Shown: piece by piece, positions 47,798 to 57,478 of the stretch
Layout of the letters: the number at the start of each line of letters is the position of its first letter
Numbering within the stretch: position 1 is the stretch's first letter
Origin: Streptomyces hyderabadensis
GTDB taxonomy: Bacteria; Actinomycetota; Actinomycetes; Streptomycetales; Streptomycetaceae
Assembly: GCF_020404845.1 (NCBI RefSeq)
Contig: NZ_JAIOJZ010000050.1
Span: 1-58,319, forward strand
Length of the DNA stretch: 58,319 bases
Direction of reading: 5' to 3'
Translations under genes and position numbers: made by a program
The notes under the pieces: generated by a model
What the model was told of the DNA's origin: nothing
The model's input: only the letters and a program-made list of their open reading frames with translations
Database searches by the model: none

Positions 47798-48949
47798 GTG
47801 ACGCACGACGACGCCCCGCCGCTGGCGGACCTCATGCCGTGGTCCGTCGCACCGCCGCGGCTCGGCCGGGGGTGGCCGACGGCTCCCGACGCGGCGTCCC
47901 TCAAGGCCCGCTGGGACGCCCTGCTGAAGGCCGAGGGCCCCGACCGGGCGGCCCTGTTCGAGCCGAGCCGCTCGCGCACACCGCACTCGGCGGTCGGACG
48001 GCTGCCGGGCGGCGCCGGGGGCACCGAGCGGCTGGCGCGCGCCGCGGGCCCCTGTCCCGAGCCGGTCCGGGTGCTGCGGGCGCCGTTCGACGAGCAGTGG
48101 CTGATCCCCGACCACCGGCTGATCGACGCGGCCCGTCCGGAGCTGTGGCGGGTGGCGGACGAGCGGCAGGTGTTCGCCGTGGAGGTGCCCGACGCCGCCG
48201 GTCCGCCGCTGCTCCTGGCGACCTCGTTGCTGCCGCTGTCCGGCCCGGCCCGGATCCGGCCGCTGTACCGCCGCCCCGGCGGCACGGAGCCCAACCTCGC
48301 GCCGGGCCTCCTGGACCACCTGACCGCCCGCCTCGGCCTGCGCCCCGGCCCGCTGGACGTGCTGGCCTGGTCGGTGGCGGCGGTGCGGCCCGGTTCGCTG
48401 GTCCCGCTCACCGCGGACGCCGCGCTGTGGGAGCGCGGGGTCGAACTGGGCCGGCGCGCCCTGTGGCTGATGCGCCGGGACGGAGAGCGCCCCAAGCTGC
48501 CCGGCGGCCGCCGCCCGTACGTCCGTGCCCCGCTGCCCCCGCGCCCGCTGACCCTGCGCTACGACCGGGAGGAGGAGGCCCTCTTGCTGGACGAGGGCCG
48601 CGTCTCCCCCGTACCGCCCGGTGCCTGGGACTTCGAGGTGGGCGGGGTGCGGGTGCTGGAGCAGTGGTTCGCGGCCCGCACGGCCGGGGGCGAGCCGGGC
48701 ACCCTGGCGGCGATCCGCCCGGCCGGCTGGCCGCAGGCCTGGACGTCCGAGCTGCTGGAGCTGATCACGGTCCTCGCGCTGCTGGCCGAAGTACTCGGAG
48801 CGTGCCGGGAGTTGGCGGTGACGGACGGGATCACCGCGGGCGAGCTGCGCGAGGCGGGCGTCCTGCCGGCGCCTGCGTCGGCCCGCCGGCCGGCCTCCGT
48901 CCTGGACGAGCGGGAGGAGGGGCCGGAGGGGCAGCTGGCGCTGCTGTGA
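47798..48949 (+). CDS. Protein resembling a type ISP restriction-modification specificity domain
   Basis: This 383-residue protein resembles the C-terminal target-recognition part of type ISP restriction-modification enzymes (LlaBIII-like), especially the Trp/Phe-rich GAWDFEVGGVRVLEQWFAART. The usual helicase and methyltransferase parts are absent, and no such genes are near, so it is not a complete restriction system. Other conserved-looking parts are APFDEQWLIPDHRLIDAARPELWRVADERQVFAVEVP and TSLLPLSGPARIRPLYR. It may be a stand-alone DNA-recognition protein with another job. The GTG start at 47798 is chosen from the -10 box at 47785-47790. Gene density is unbroken with the GntR gene. Confidence 0.7.
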   Translation: MTHDDAPPLADLMPWSVAPPRLGRGWPTAPDAASLKARWDALLKAEGPDRAALFEPSRSRTPHSAVGRLPGGAGGTERLARAAGPCPEPVRVLRAPFDEQWLIPDHRLIDAARPELWRVADERQVFAVEVPDAAGPPLLLATSLLPLSGPARIRPLYRRPGGTEPNLAPGLLDHLTARLGLRPGPLDVLAWSVAAVRPGSLVPLTADAALWERGVELGRRALWLMRRDGERPKLPGGRRPYVRAPLPPRPLTLRYDREEEALLLDEGRVSPVPPGAWDFEVGGVRVLEQWFAARTAGGEPGTLAAIRPAGWPQAWTSELLELITVLALLAEVLGACRELAVTDGITAGELREAGVLPAPASARRPASVLDEREEGPEGQLALL

Positions 48950-48974
48950 CCCCCTGCGGAACCGCGGCCCCGGC

Positions 48975-49679
48975 TCAGCCGAACCCGTCCAGCACCCGCG
49001 TCAGCGCCCGCTCGAAGACTCCCTCCAGGTCGATCGGGCCCGCGTCCTCGGCGAAGGACGCCGCCAGCCGCGGGTAGGCGCCGCTCGCGACCTGCCGGCC
49101 GAGGTAGGCGATGCGCGCCGCGTTCTCCTCGTCGGCGGACCAGGGCAGCGAGCGGGTGCGCTCGGCGGTGGCGATCTCGTTGCCGACGTACGTCGTCACC
49201 ACGCCGTTGACCATCGCGACCAGCTCCATCTTGGTGCCGTAGGGCGCCTGGAAGGGGTCGAGGCAGGACAGGCAGTGCTCCAGGTAGCGCAGCGCGTTGG
49301 GGCTGAAGCCGTAGACGGGGGACATCAGGCGGGGCAGCCAGGTGTGGCGGTGCATCAGGGCGCGGGTCTGGTGGGCCACCCGGATCATGTCCGCCCGCCA
49401 GTCGCCGCTGGGCTCCCACAGCTCGTGCTCGCCGCTGACCGCGTCCATCATCAGCTCGTACAGGTCCTCCTTGCGGGGGACGTAGTTGTACAGCGACATG
49501 GTGCCGCAGCCCAGCTCACCGGCGACACGGCGCATCGTGACCGCGTCCAGCCCCTCGGCGTCGGCGATCCGCACCGCGGCCGCGGCGATGTCGGCGCGGG
49601 TGTAGGCCGGTCTCGGCCCCCGGCCGGTGCGCTCGGGGCGCGACCAGATCACTTCGGGTACGGCCGCTCGGCCCGCCAT
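48975..49679 (-). CDS. TetR family regulator of the adjacent ABC exporter
   Basis: This 234-residue regulator has the TetR helix-turn-helix AAAAVRIADAEGLDAVTMRRVAGELGCGTMSLYNYVPRKEDLYELM (about residues 31-76). The C-terminal half is the tetracycline-repressor type (TetR_C_1), as seen in repressors of drug exporters: AHQTRALMHRHTWLPRLMSPVYGFSPNALRYLEHCLSCLDPF. It is divergent from the DrrAB-like ABC transporter genes (63-base gap), and the palindrome TACGTAC-AAC-GTACGTA lies between. It probably represses the exporter until a toxic compound binds. Confidence 0.9.
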   Translation of the reverse strand: MAGRAAVPEVIWSRPERTGRGPRPAYTRADIAAAAVRIADAEGLDAVTMRRVAGELGCGTMSLYNYVPRKEDLYELMMDAVSGEHELWEPSGDWRADMIRVAHQTRALMHRHTWLPRLMSPVYGFSPNALRYLEHCLSCLDPFQAPYGTKMELVAMVNGVVTTYVGNEIATAERTRSLPWSADEENAARIAYLGRQVASGAYPRLAASFAEDAGPIDLEGVFERALTRVLDGFG

Positions 49680-49707
49680 CGTGCATCACCTCGGCCACCA
49701 TCCTAGT

Positions 49708-49724
49708 TACGTACAACGTACGTA
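49708..49724. promoter_or_regulatory. Candidate TetR operator 1 of the ABC exporter
   Basis: TACGTAC-AAC-GTACGTA is a perfect palindrome with 7-bp arms. It ends seven bases before the TATGGT -10 box (49731-49736) and covers the expected -35 region of the exporter promoter. Confidence 0.75.
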
Positions 49725-49730
49725 GTGCGC

Positions 49731-49736
49731 TATGGT
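49731..49736 (+). promoter_or_regulatory. -10 box of the exporter promoter
   Basis: TATGGT lies six bases before the ATG at 49743, so the exporter transcript is probably leaderless. It sits between the two operator palindromes. Confidence 0.5.
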
Positions 49737-49742
49737 CGACCC

Positions 49743-50743
<1,001 letters not shown>

Positions 50744-50747
<4 letters not shown>

Positions 50748-51559
50748 GCACGGCGACGACGGGGCCGTACGGCTCGGCGCACGGCCTGGCGTACGACGGG
50801 GCGGCCATGCTGGGCCGCCAGTTGCGGCGGGTCCGGAACAATCCGGGTCTGCTGATCCTCACCCAGACGATGCCGATCACGATGCTGCTGTTCTTCGGCT
50901 ACGTCTTCGGCAGCGCGCTGGCGATGCCCGGCGAGGAGTACCGGGCGTTCCTGGTGCCCGGACTGCTGGTCGCCACGGCGGCCAACGGCATCATGACCGG
51001 CATGTTCCAGGCCGCCCAGGACACCCACCGGGGGGTGACGGACCGCCTGCGCACGCTGCCGGTGAGCCGGGCCGCCGTACCGCTGGGACAGTCCGTCGCC
51101 GACGTGCTCGTGACGGCCGCCGGGACGGTGCCCGTGCTGCTCGTCGGGCTCGCGGTGGGCTGGCGGGTGGAGGGCGGTGCGCTCGGCGCGGCGGGCGCGG
51201 TGGGACTGTTGCTGCTGTTCCGGTTCGCGACGACGTGGATCGGGATCTTCCTGGGGCTGCTCACCCGCAACGAGGAGGCCGCCGGTCAGCTGGGCGGCGC
51301 GACCTTCGTCCTGCCGCTGCTGTCCAACGCGTACATCCCGACCGACGGACTGCCGGGCTGGCTGCGCACGGTCGCGGAGTGGAACCCGATCAGCGCGGTG
51401 ACCACGGCGCTGCGGGACCTCTTCGGCAACGCGCCGGTGCCGCAGGACGCGGCCTGGCCGGTGACGCATCCCGTCGCCAGGTCGCTGGCCTGGTGCGCGG
51501 TGCTGCTGGCGGTCTTCGTCCCGCTCGCGGTGCGCCGGTACGCGCACGGGGGCCGCTGA
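50744..51559 (+). CDS. ABC-2 type permease (DrrB family)
   Basis: This 271-residue membrane protein has six hydrophobic segments of the ABC-2 type, including PGLLILTQTMPITMLLFFGYVFGSALA (first), EEYRAFLVPGLLVATAANGIMTGMFQ (second), and NEEAAGQLGGATFVLPLLSNAYIPTDGLPGWLRTVAEWNPISAV with the family's E-loop like PxxxP...W...NP region. The start overlaps the ATPase stop in an ATGA junction. It forms the exporter with the preceding ATPase and is controlled by the divergent TetR. Confidence 0.92.
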
Positions 51560-51771
51560 ACGAGCCGGGGCGCGTCACCGCCGGTGGGGAGACGGCGGGA
51601 GAGGGCCGCGGTGCGGGAACGTGCGGACGGGTACGGGACGGACGTACGGAGCCGGGTCCACCGGGGACGACCCGTGCCCGGGAGCACACCGGGGCGCCGC
51701 TGCGTGCCGTGGGGATGACGGACGGGTGCCGCGGCGCCGCGCCGGGAGGTGTGACCCCCGGAGCGCGGGCC

Positions 51772-52041
51772 TCAGTTGCCGCCGAACAGCGAGCGGCGCA
51801 GTCGGCGCAGTGGCGCGAACAGCGAGACCCGGCGCACCCTGGCGCCCCGGTTGCTGCGCTTGTGCGCGGGCTCACGCGCGGTCAGCTCACGCATCAGCGA
51901 CGTCGCCTCCACGGTCTCCCGCGGCGGCAGGGCAGGCCCGCCGAGCACCGCGAGATGACGGTCGAGGCGCGAGCTGGTCGCGCTGCTTCCGCAGGTGATG
52001 GCAGGGACCCTTGCCCTGCTGCGCACTGTTATCTGTTCCAT
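51772..52041 (-). CDS. Small basic protein of unknown function
   Basis: This 89-residue protein (MEQITVRSRARVPAITCGSS to LRRLRRSLFGGN) is conserved-looking but not recognised. It is basic, with an Arg-rich end (RVRRVSLFAPLRRLRRSL) that may bind nucleic acid or membranes, and a single Cys in AITCG. The start at 52041 has GGGGAGTGAC upstream, a fair ribosome-binding site; a longer in-frame version to 52206 lacks support. It lies between the ABC exporter and the anti-sigma gene. Confidence 0.6.
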   Translation of the reverse strand: MEQITVRSRARVPAITCGSSATSSRLDRHLAVLGGPALPPRETVEATSLMRELTAREPAHKRSNRGARVRRVSLFAPLRRLRRSLFGGN

Positions 52042-52156
52042 GTCACTCCCCACCCGTACGAGTCCACCCGGCCCGGGCAGGGTAACCCTATCGCCCCGGT
52101 ACGGCATGCGTGTATCGCGGTCACAGGATTCACCTTCCCCGTAAGGGGGTTGACGA

Positions 52157-52930
52157 TTACTCTCCGAATCCAACAGATTCCAGGCCGAGTTGGACGACCG
52201 GCTCACTGGTCGGCAGATCCGACCCCCCGTCTGGTTCGACCGTCACCGCGAGTGACGTCGCGGAGCGGCCGAGGCCGGCGGCGACCAGGGGCGTGTCGCC
52301 GTCGAAGAGCCCGAGGGAGCGCGGCTCGGCGCCGGGGCGCATCAGCCACAGTTGGTGCACGCGGTCGCCCGGCGGCTCGCCGTACCCGCTCAGGGTCACC
52401 ACCGCGCGCCCCCTGGACACGGAGGCGACCACCGCGACTCCGCGGCCGTGTGCGTCGCCGCCGCGCGCCGCGCGGGCGTCCGGAGCGGCGAGAACGTGGG
52501 CGATCTCACGTGTCCGGTCCCGTGCGGTGTCCAGCTCGGCCTGGACGTGGTGGGCCCGTACGGCGAAGAGCGCGGCGACCACGAGCGCCGCGGCGGCCGT
52601 CACGGTGGCGAACGGCACGAACAGCGGGCGGTGCGGCCGGGAGCGCGCGGGCGCGGGCCCGCCGGAGGGCGCGGGCTCCTGCGCGGTGGTGCGTACGGCG
52701 GCCAGGACCCGCTCGCGCAGCGCGTGCGGCGCCGGGGCGGCCGTGGACCAGGCCAGCCGGACGGCGTCCTCGGACAGCGCCCGCACCTCGGCGGCGCAGC
52801 GGCCGCAGCCCTCCAGGTGCCGTTCGAAGCGGACCCGTTCGGTGCCCGCCAGGGCGTCCAGGGCGTAGGGGGCGGCGAGTGAGTGCAGGGCGCGGGGGCG
52901 GCGGCCCGGCAGCCGGCCGAAGGGGCTCAT
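52157..52930 (-). CDS. Anti-sigma factor, zinc-binding transmembrane (RskA-like)
   Basis: This 257-residue protein has an N-terminal zinc anti-sigma domain with HLEGCGRCAAEV (HX3CX2C, about residues 38-49) preceded by HSLAAPYALDALAGTERVRFERHL. A membrane helix lies at about residue 105-127 (LFVPFATVTAAAALVVAALFAV). The C-terminal extracytoplasmic domain is RskA-like, with VHQLWLMRPGAEPRSLGLFDGD (about 190-211). It should hold the ECF sigma factor inactive until its outer domain is cleaved or sensed. The start ATG overlaps the stop of the sigma factor gene (ATGA), so expression is tightly coupled. Confidence 0.9.
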   Translation of the reverse strand: MSPFGRLPGRRPRALHSLAAPYALDALAGTERVRFERHLEGCGRCAAEVRALSEDAVRLAWSTAAPAPHALRERVLAAVRTTAQEPAPSGGPAPARSRPHRPLFVPFATVTAAAALVVAALFAVRAHHVQAELDTARDRTREIAHVLAAPDARAARGGDAHGRGVAVVASVSRGRAVVTLSGYGEPPGDRVHQLWLMRPGAEPRSLGLFDGDTPLVAAGLGRSATSLAVTVEPDGGSDLPTSEPVVQLGLESVGFGE

Positions 52931-53514
52931 GCGACGCCTCCCAGGCAGTCGCGCAGGCGGCCCAGCCCGTCCCGCATCCGGGTCTTCACCGTGCCCAGCG
53001 GAAGGCGGAGGCGCTCGGCCACCTCCCGGTAGGTGTAGCCGTCGTAGTAGGCGAGGGTGACCGACTGGCGCTGCAGCGCGGTCAACCGGTCGAGACAGCG
53101 CCGCACCCATTCGCGTTCGAGCCCCGCCTCGACCTCCTCCGCGACCTGGTCGAAGGCGGGCTGGTGGGCGCGGCGGGCCGCGCGCCGTTCGCGTTCGCCG
53201 GCCGCGCGGGCGCTGCGCACCCGGTCGACGGCGCGGCGGTGGGCGACGGTGAGGATCCACGACAGGGCGCTGCCCCGGCGGGGGTCGAACCGCGCCGCGG
53301 ACCGCCAGAGTTCGAGCAGTACCTCCTGCGCCACCTCCTCCGACTGGGCGGGGTCGCGCACCACGCGCCGCACGAGTCCGAACACCGGCCCCGACACCAG
53401 TCCGTACAGCTCCTCGAAGGCCTTCTGGTCGCCGCCCGCGACCAGCACCAGCAGCTCGTCCGCCTCCACCCGGGCCCCCTCTCCGCGGGCCGTCCGGCCC
53501 GTCGACGTCCCCAC
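52927..53514 (-). CDS. sigK: ECF sigma factor, SigK-like
   Basis: This protein of about 195 residues has region 2 (about 40-95, AFEELYGLVSGPVFGLVRRVVRDPAQSEEVAQEVLLELWR) and region 4 (about 130-185, CLDRLTALQRQSVTLAYYDGYTYREVAERLRLPLGTVKTRMRDGLGRLRD). The sequence is of the SigK/SCO-type group with RskA partners. It works with the overlapping anti-sigma factor to respond to an envelope signal. The GTG at 53514 is the outer start; an internal GTG at 53469 has the better Shine-Dalgarno GGAGAGGGGG and may be the real one. It is divergent from a Ser/Thr kinase gene. Confidence 0.88.
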   Translation of the reverse strand: MGTSTGRTARGEGARVEADELLVLVAGGDQKAFEELYGLVSGPVFGLVRRVVRDPAQSEEVAQEVLLELWRSAARFDPRRGSALSWILTVAHRRAVDRVRSARAAGERERRAARRAHQPAFDQVAEEVEAGLEREWVRRCLDRLTALQRQSVTLAYYDGYTYREVAERLRLPLGTVKTRMRDGLGRLRDCLGGVA

Positions 53515-53665
53515 CGGGCGCGCGGTGGCCCGCCCGTCGCATGGGTTACGGACGGGCCGCCCGAAAACGCCAGTCCGCGAGCCGGATCGGCGTCAGGAGG
53601 GCGGCATCCGAACCGGGTTGGGCTACTTTGTGAAGGGTCCGCGCGCGACGTCATAGGGGGCGACC

Positions 53666-55357
53666 GTGTCCGGAGAACCCGACGGTGAGCGTGTGATCGC
53701 CGGCCGCTACCGTCTCCTGTCCCCGCTCGGCGAGGGCGGCATGGGCACCGTGTGGCGCGCCCGCGACGAGGTGCTGCGGCGCGAGGTGGCCGTCAAGGAG
53801 GTGCGCGCCCCCGCGGGACTGCCGCAGGCCGAGGTCGGGCGGATGTACGCCCGGCTGGAGCGCGAGGCGTGGGCCGCCGCCCGGATCTCCCACCCCAACG
53901 TGGTCACGGTGTACGACGTGGCCACCGACGGGGGTCGGCCGTGGATCGTGATGGAGCTGGTGCGCGGGCTGTCCCTGGCCGATCTGCTGGAGGCCGAGGG
54001 CCCGTTGGAGCCCCGCCGGGCCGCGCTGACCGGCGCCGAGGTGCTGGCCGCGCTGCGGGCCGCGCACGCCGCTGGGGTGCTGCACCGGGACGTGAAGCCC
54101 GCCAACGTGCTGCTGGCGAACGACGGCCGGGTGGTGCTCACCGACTTCGGGATCGCCAGGGTCGAGGGCAGCGAGGCGCTGACCATGACCGGCGAGGTCG
54201 TCGGCTCGCCCGAGTTCCTCGCCCCGGAACGGGCGCTGGGCCGCACGCCGGGACCCGCGTCCGACCTGTGGTCGCTGGGCGTGCTGCTGTACGCGGCGGT
54301 GGAGGGCGTTTCGCCGTTCCGCCAGGACACCCCCCTGAGCACCCTGCGGGCGATCGTGGACGAGGAGTTGCCGCCGCCGCGGCGGGCGGGTGCGCTCGGG
54401 CCGGTGGTGGAGGGCCTGCTGCGCAAGGATCCGGCCGAGCGGCTCCCGGCGGACGCGGCCGAGCGGGCGTTGCGGCTGGTGGGCGCGGGCGGGACACCGT
54501 CCGGCTCGTACGCGCCGACGGTCGCGGCCCACCCGGTGGCGCCGGGGACGCCGGGGCCACCGGGCATGCCAGGGATGCCGGGGACGCCCACCGCGCCGAC
54601 GCCGCCGATGCCCGTGCCCGCGACCGGGAGCACGTCGGCGCCGGGCGCGTCCGGGGGCCGGGACCGGCGGGCGCGGGCCGTGCTGGTGGCGGGGGCGGCC
54701 GTGCTGGTCCTGGCGCTGGCCGGACTGACGTACTCGCTCCTGGACCGCTCGGACGGCGGTGGCGGGACGGAGGGTTCGGGCGGGAGCCGGGACCCGGGGG
54801 GCGCGTCCACGGCTACGGACGGAAGGGAGCCGAGCCCGTCGGCGTCGTCCGCGAGCGGCAGCGGTCGGAGCACTCCCCCGCCGCAGTCGGTGAAGGTGTC
54901 CGTGACGGGCTCGCGCACCCACTACGCGGGAGTCTGTCCGCCGCCGCACGACCGGGCGCCCGTCTTCACCGCGACGTTCACGGTGGGGCGGCTGCCCGCG
55001 GAGGTCGGCTACCGCTGGGTGACCGCGGACGGGACGGTCTCCGACCCGGGCTGGCGGACGCTGTCCTTCCCGTCGGGCGGCGACCGCTCGCGCCAGGACA
55101 CCGTGGTGGTGACGACGCACGACGACGACGGCGCGTTCGAGAGCGCCGTGCGCGTGGAGGTGCGGACACCGGTGCGGGCCACGTCGAACGCGGTGGCGTT
55201 CTCGGTGACCTGCGGGACCGGGACCGGGACCGGGACCGGGACGGGGACGGGGACGGGGACGGAGACCCCGACGGGCGGGGCCTCCTCCTCTTCTCCTTCC
55301 GCTCCTCCTTCTGCCTCCGCCTCGGGTCAGGCGGCGCCGTTGAGGACCGGCAGGTAG
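53666..55357 (+). CDS. Transmembrane serine/threonine protein kinase (PknB-type)
   Basis: This 563-residue kinase has the full Hanks kinase domain in residues 10-275. Motifs include GEGGMGTVW, the VAVKEV lysine, HRDVKPANVLL, DFGIARV, and LAPERAL. A Pro/Gly-rich linker (TPGPPGMPGMPGTPTAP) precedes a membrane helix near residue 336-358 (RAVLVAGAAVLVLALAGLTYSLL). The extracellular part ends in a Gly-Thr repeat encoded by GGGACC/GGGACG hexamers (55213-55262) and a Ser/Pro tail. The last 31 bases overlap the convergent lipase gene, so its end reads antisense to it. The GTG start has AGGGGGCG upstream. The kinase probably phosphorylates cytoplasmic proteins in response to cell wall cues and may act with the divergent sigma/anti-sigma pair. 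Confidence 0.92.
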   Translation: MSGEPDGERVIAGRYRLLSPLGEGGMGTVWRARDEVLRREVAVKEVRAPAGLPQAEVGRMYARLEREAWAAARISHPNVVTVYDVATDGGRPWIVMELVRGLSLADLLEAEGPLEPRRAALTGAEVLAALRAAHAAGVLHRDVKPANVLLANDGRVVLTDFGIARVEGSEALTMTGEVVGSPEFLAPERALGRTPGPASDLWSLGVLLYAAVEGVSPFRQDTPLSTLRAIVDEELPPPRRAGALGPVVEGLLRKDPAERLPADAAERALRLVGAGGTPSGSYAPTVAAHPVAPGTPGPPGMPGMPGTPTAPTPPMPVPATGSTSAPGASGGRDRRARAVLVAGAAVLVLALAGLTYSLLDRSDGGGGTEGSGGSRDPGGASTATDGREPSPSASSASGSGRSTPPPQSVKVSVTGSRTHYAGVCPPPHDRAPVFTATFTVGRLPAEVGYRWVTADGTVSDPGWRTLSFPSGGDRSRQDTVVVTTHDDDGAFESAVRVEVRTPVRATSNAVAFSVTCGTGTGTGTGTGTGTGTETPTGGASSSSPSAPPSASASGQAAPLRTGR

Positions 55358-56133
55358 CCGCCGGACTGGCCGGCCGCGGTGGGGTGGTACGACTCGCCGA
55401 TGTTCAGCCAGTTGACGCTGTGCAGCCAGGGGCTGCCGGAGCACAGCTCGTGGCCGGTGAAGGTGGTGCGGACGTCGCCGAAGGTGAAGCCGTGGGCGGC
55501 GGCGCGCTGGGCGATGACGGTGTTGAGGTGGTCGGAGGCCTTGTTGATCGCCGTCCGCTTGGTCTCGGACAGGCCGATGCAGGTGGTGCCGAGCTTGTAG
55601 AAGCGCGGGTAGCCGATGACGACGACGTGGGCGTTCGGCGCCTTGTCGCTGATCGCCGAGTAGACGCCGTCGAGCTTGCCGGGCAGCGTCGAGTCGACGT
55701 ACGCCTCCGCGGTGGCGATCCGCGACAGGCAGGAGCTGTCGGACTGGAGCACACAGGTCGTCATGGTGTCGCCGAACCCGGCGTCGTTGCCGCCGATGCT
55801 GATCGAGACGAGGCCGGTGCCGGTGCTGAGCGGGCCGAGCTGTCCGGAGAGAACATCACCCGTACGGGCGCCGGAACAGGCGGTGAAGTCGAACGTGGAG
55901 GGCGAGTGGGCGGCCGCGTACAGGTACGGGTGGGACTTCGTGCTGCGCTTGCAGTCGCCGCTGGAGCTGATGTAGCTGCCCGATCCGACCCCGGAGGAGT
56001 AGGAGTCGCCGAGGGCCACATAGCCGTCGGCTGCGGCGGGTTGGGCCGCCTGGGCGGTCGCGGCCCCGGTGAGGGCGGCGCCGGCGGCGAGGAGGAGCGA
56101 ACTCAGGAAGCCGACAAGTCGGAAACGTCTCAT
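55327..56133 (-). CDS. Secreted GDSL/SGNH family lipase or esterase
   Basis: This 268-residue secreted hydrolase has a Sec signal (about residues 1-29, RRFRLVGFLSSLLLAAGAALTGA), then the SGNH blocks: YVALGDSYSSGVGSG (nucleophile Ser), SISIGGNDAGFGDTM (block III Asn), and GESYHPTAAGQ (catalytic His). Six cysteines can form disulphides. It matches the Streptomyces SGNH lipases such as SCO1725-like proteins, as far as I remember. The end overlaps the kinase gene by 31 bases. It probably cleaves esters outside the cell. Confidence 0.93.
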   Translation of the reverse strand: MRRFRLVGFLSSLLLAAGAALTGAATAQAAQPAAADGYVALGDSYSSGVGSGSYISSSGDCKRSTKSHPYLYAAAHSPSTFDFTACSGARTGDVLSGQLGPLSTGTGLVSISIGGNDAGFGDTMTTCVLQSDSSCLSRIATAEAYVDSTLPGKLDGVYSAISDKAPNAHVVVIGYPRFYKLGTTCIGLSETKRTAINKASDHLNTVIAQRAAAHGFTFGDVRTTFTGHELCSGSPWLHSVNWLNIGESYHPTAAGQSGGYLPVLNGAA

Positions 56134-56349
56134 GGAACCTCCCTTAGCAGGATTGCTGCCACAACCGTGGTAGCGACTACGCGCGTTGACTGGAAGTGCT
56201 CATGTCAATAATTGGCTGACACTCGTTCAAATTCGGACGAAAATCAGGCGTTTGAACGGCCGTCGGGGCCCGACGCCCCGGGCGCCCGTGCCACGCGTGT
56301 GCCCGGGAAAGCGGGTGCGTGCGGCGGCCGGGTGCCGGATCATGGCGGC

Positions 56350-57444
56350 ATGTCCGTGAACCCGCACGAAGTCCTGCCGATCCGGCTCAACGTGGACGAC
56401 AGCGACTCCCCGTCCGATGTCGTCGACGCGCTGTTCCTCGGCCGTTTCGCCACGGGTGAGCAGCCGTACTCGCACGCGGCGAACATCGACCGCGTACGGT
56501 CCGGTGCCACGCTGCTGCCGCCCGGCGCGCGCGTGCTGCGGGTCGCCCGCGACGACGACCGCAGCGCGACGCTGGCGGAGGGCGACGGCTGGACGCTGCT
56601 GATCTCGCGCTGGAACCGGGGCGCCGACGTCACGGTGACGGCGACCAGCGCCGACCTGGCCGAGAAGGTGCTCGGCGAGGCGACGGACGGAGCGGCGGAC
56701 GAGCCCGAACCGCAGCCGGAGAACGTGACGATGGGCTTCTGGTACGTCTCCCCGCGGCGCGGCCCGCACCGCACCACCCGCCAGATCGCCGCGGGCACCT
56801 GGGACGAGGTCCGGGCCAACTACACGGCGCCGGTCGCCGAGGCGATGGACGGCCTGATGAAGACGACGCCCGAGGACATCGCGGGCCGGCTGCTGCTCCT
56901 GCACGGTCCGCCGGGCACCGGCAAGACCTCGGCGCTGCGCACGCTGGCCCGTTCCTGGCGGGACTGGTGCCAGGTGGACTGCGTGCTGGACCCCGAGCGG
57001 CTCTTCTCCGACGTGGGCTATCTGATGGACATCGCCATCGGCGAGGAGGACGCGGCGGGCAAGGGCCGCTGGCGGCTGCTGCTGCTGGAGGACTGCGACG
57101 AACTGATCCGCGGCGAGGCCAAGCACACGGCGGGTCAGGCACTCTCCCGCCTGCTGAACCTCACCGACGGCCTCCTCGGCCAGGGCCGCAACGTCCTGGT
57201 GGGCGTCACGACCAACGAGGACCTGGAGCGGCTGCACCCGGCCGTGGTCCGCCCCGGCCGCTGCCTGGCCCGCATCGAGGTCGGCCCGCTCACCCGGCGG
57301 GAGGCGGTGGACTGGCTCGGCGGCGAGGAGGGCGTCGGCCGCGAGGGCGCCACCCTGGCGGAGCTGTACGCCCTGCGCCGGGGCACCTCGCCGACCGCGC
57401 TGCCGGAGCCGCGGGCGGGCACGGAGGCCGGGCTGTACCTGTAG
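56350..57444 (+). CDS. AAA family ATPase with DUF5925 N-terminal domain
   Basis: This 364-residue protein has an N-terminal DUF5925-like domain (about residues 1-120) and a C-terminal AAA ATPase domain (about 160-345). The ATPase has Walker A LLHGPPGTGKTSALRTLARSW, Walker B WRLLLLEDCDEL, the sensor region VLVGVTTNEDLERLHPAVVRPGRCLARIEVGPL, and the arginine finger in RPGR. The two-domain pattern occurs in many actinobacterial proteins of unknown role. The ATG at 56350 (MSVNPHEVLPIRLNVDDSDS) is chosen; residues upstream in frame are not conserved-looking. It appears to be a single-gene unit. Confidence 0.88.
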   Translation: MSVNPHEVLPIRLNVDDSDSPSDVVDALFLGRFATGEQPYSHAANIDRVRSGATLLPPGARVLRVARDDDRSATLAEGDGWTLLISRWNRGADVTVTATSADLAEKVLGEATDGAADEPEPQPENVTMGFWYVSPRRGPHRTTRQIAAGTWDEVRANYTAPVAEAMDGLMKTTPEDIAGRLLLLHGPPGTGKTSALRTLARSWRDWCQVDCVLDPERLFSDVGYLMDIAIGEEDAAGKGRWRLLLLEDCDELIRGEAKHTAGQALSRLLNLTDGLLGQGRNVLVGVTTNEDLERLHPAVVRPGRCLARIEVGPLTRREAVDWLGGEEGVGREGATLAELYALRRGTSPTALPEPRAGTEAGLYL

Positions 57445-57478
57445 CCCGTCATCCCCGGCACGGTGTTTTCATGAGGGT

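Noticed and set aside
47798..48949. Active restriction-modification or phage defence system
   Set aside because: Only a domain like the specificity part is present. No methyltransferase, helicase or nuclease gene is adjacent.
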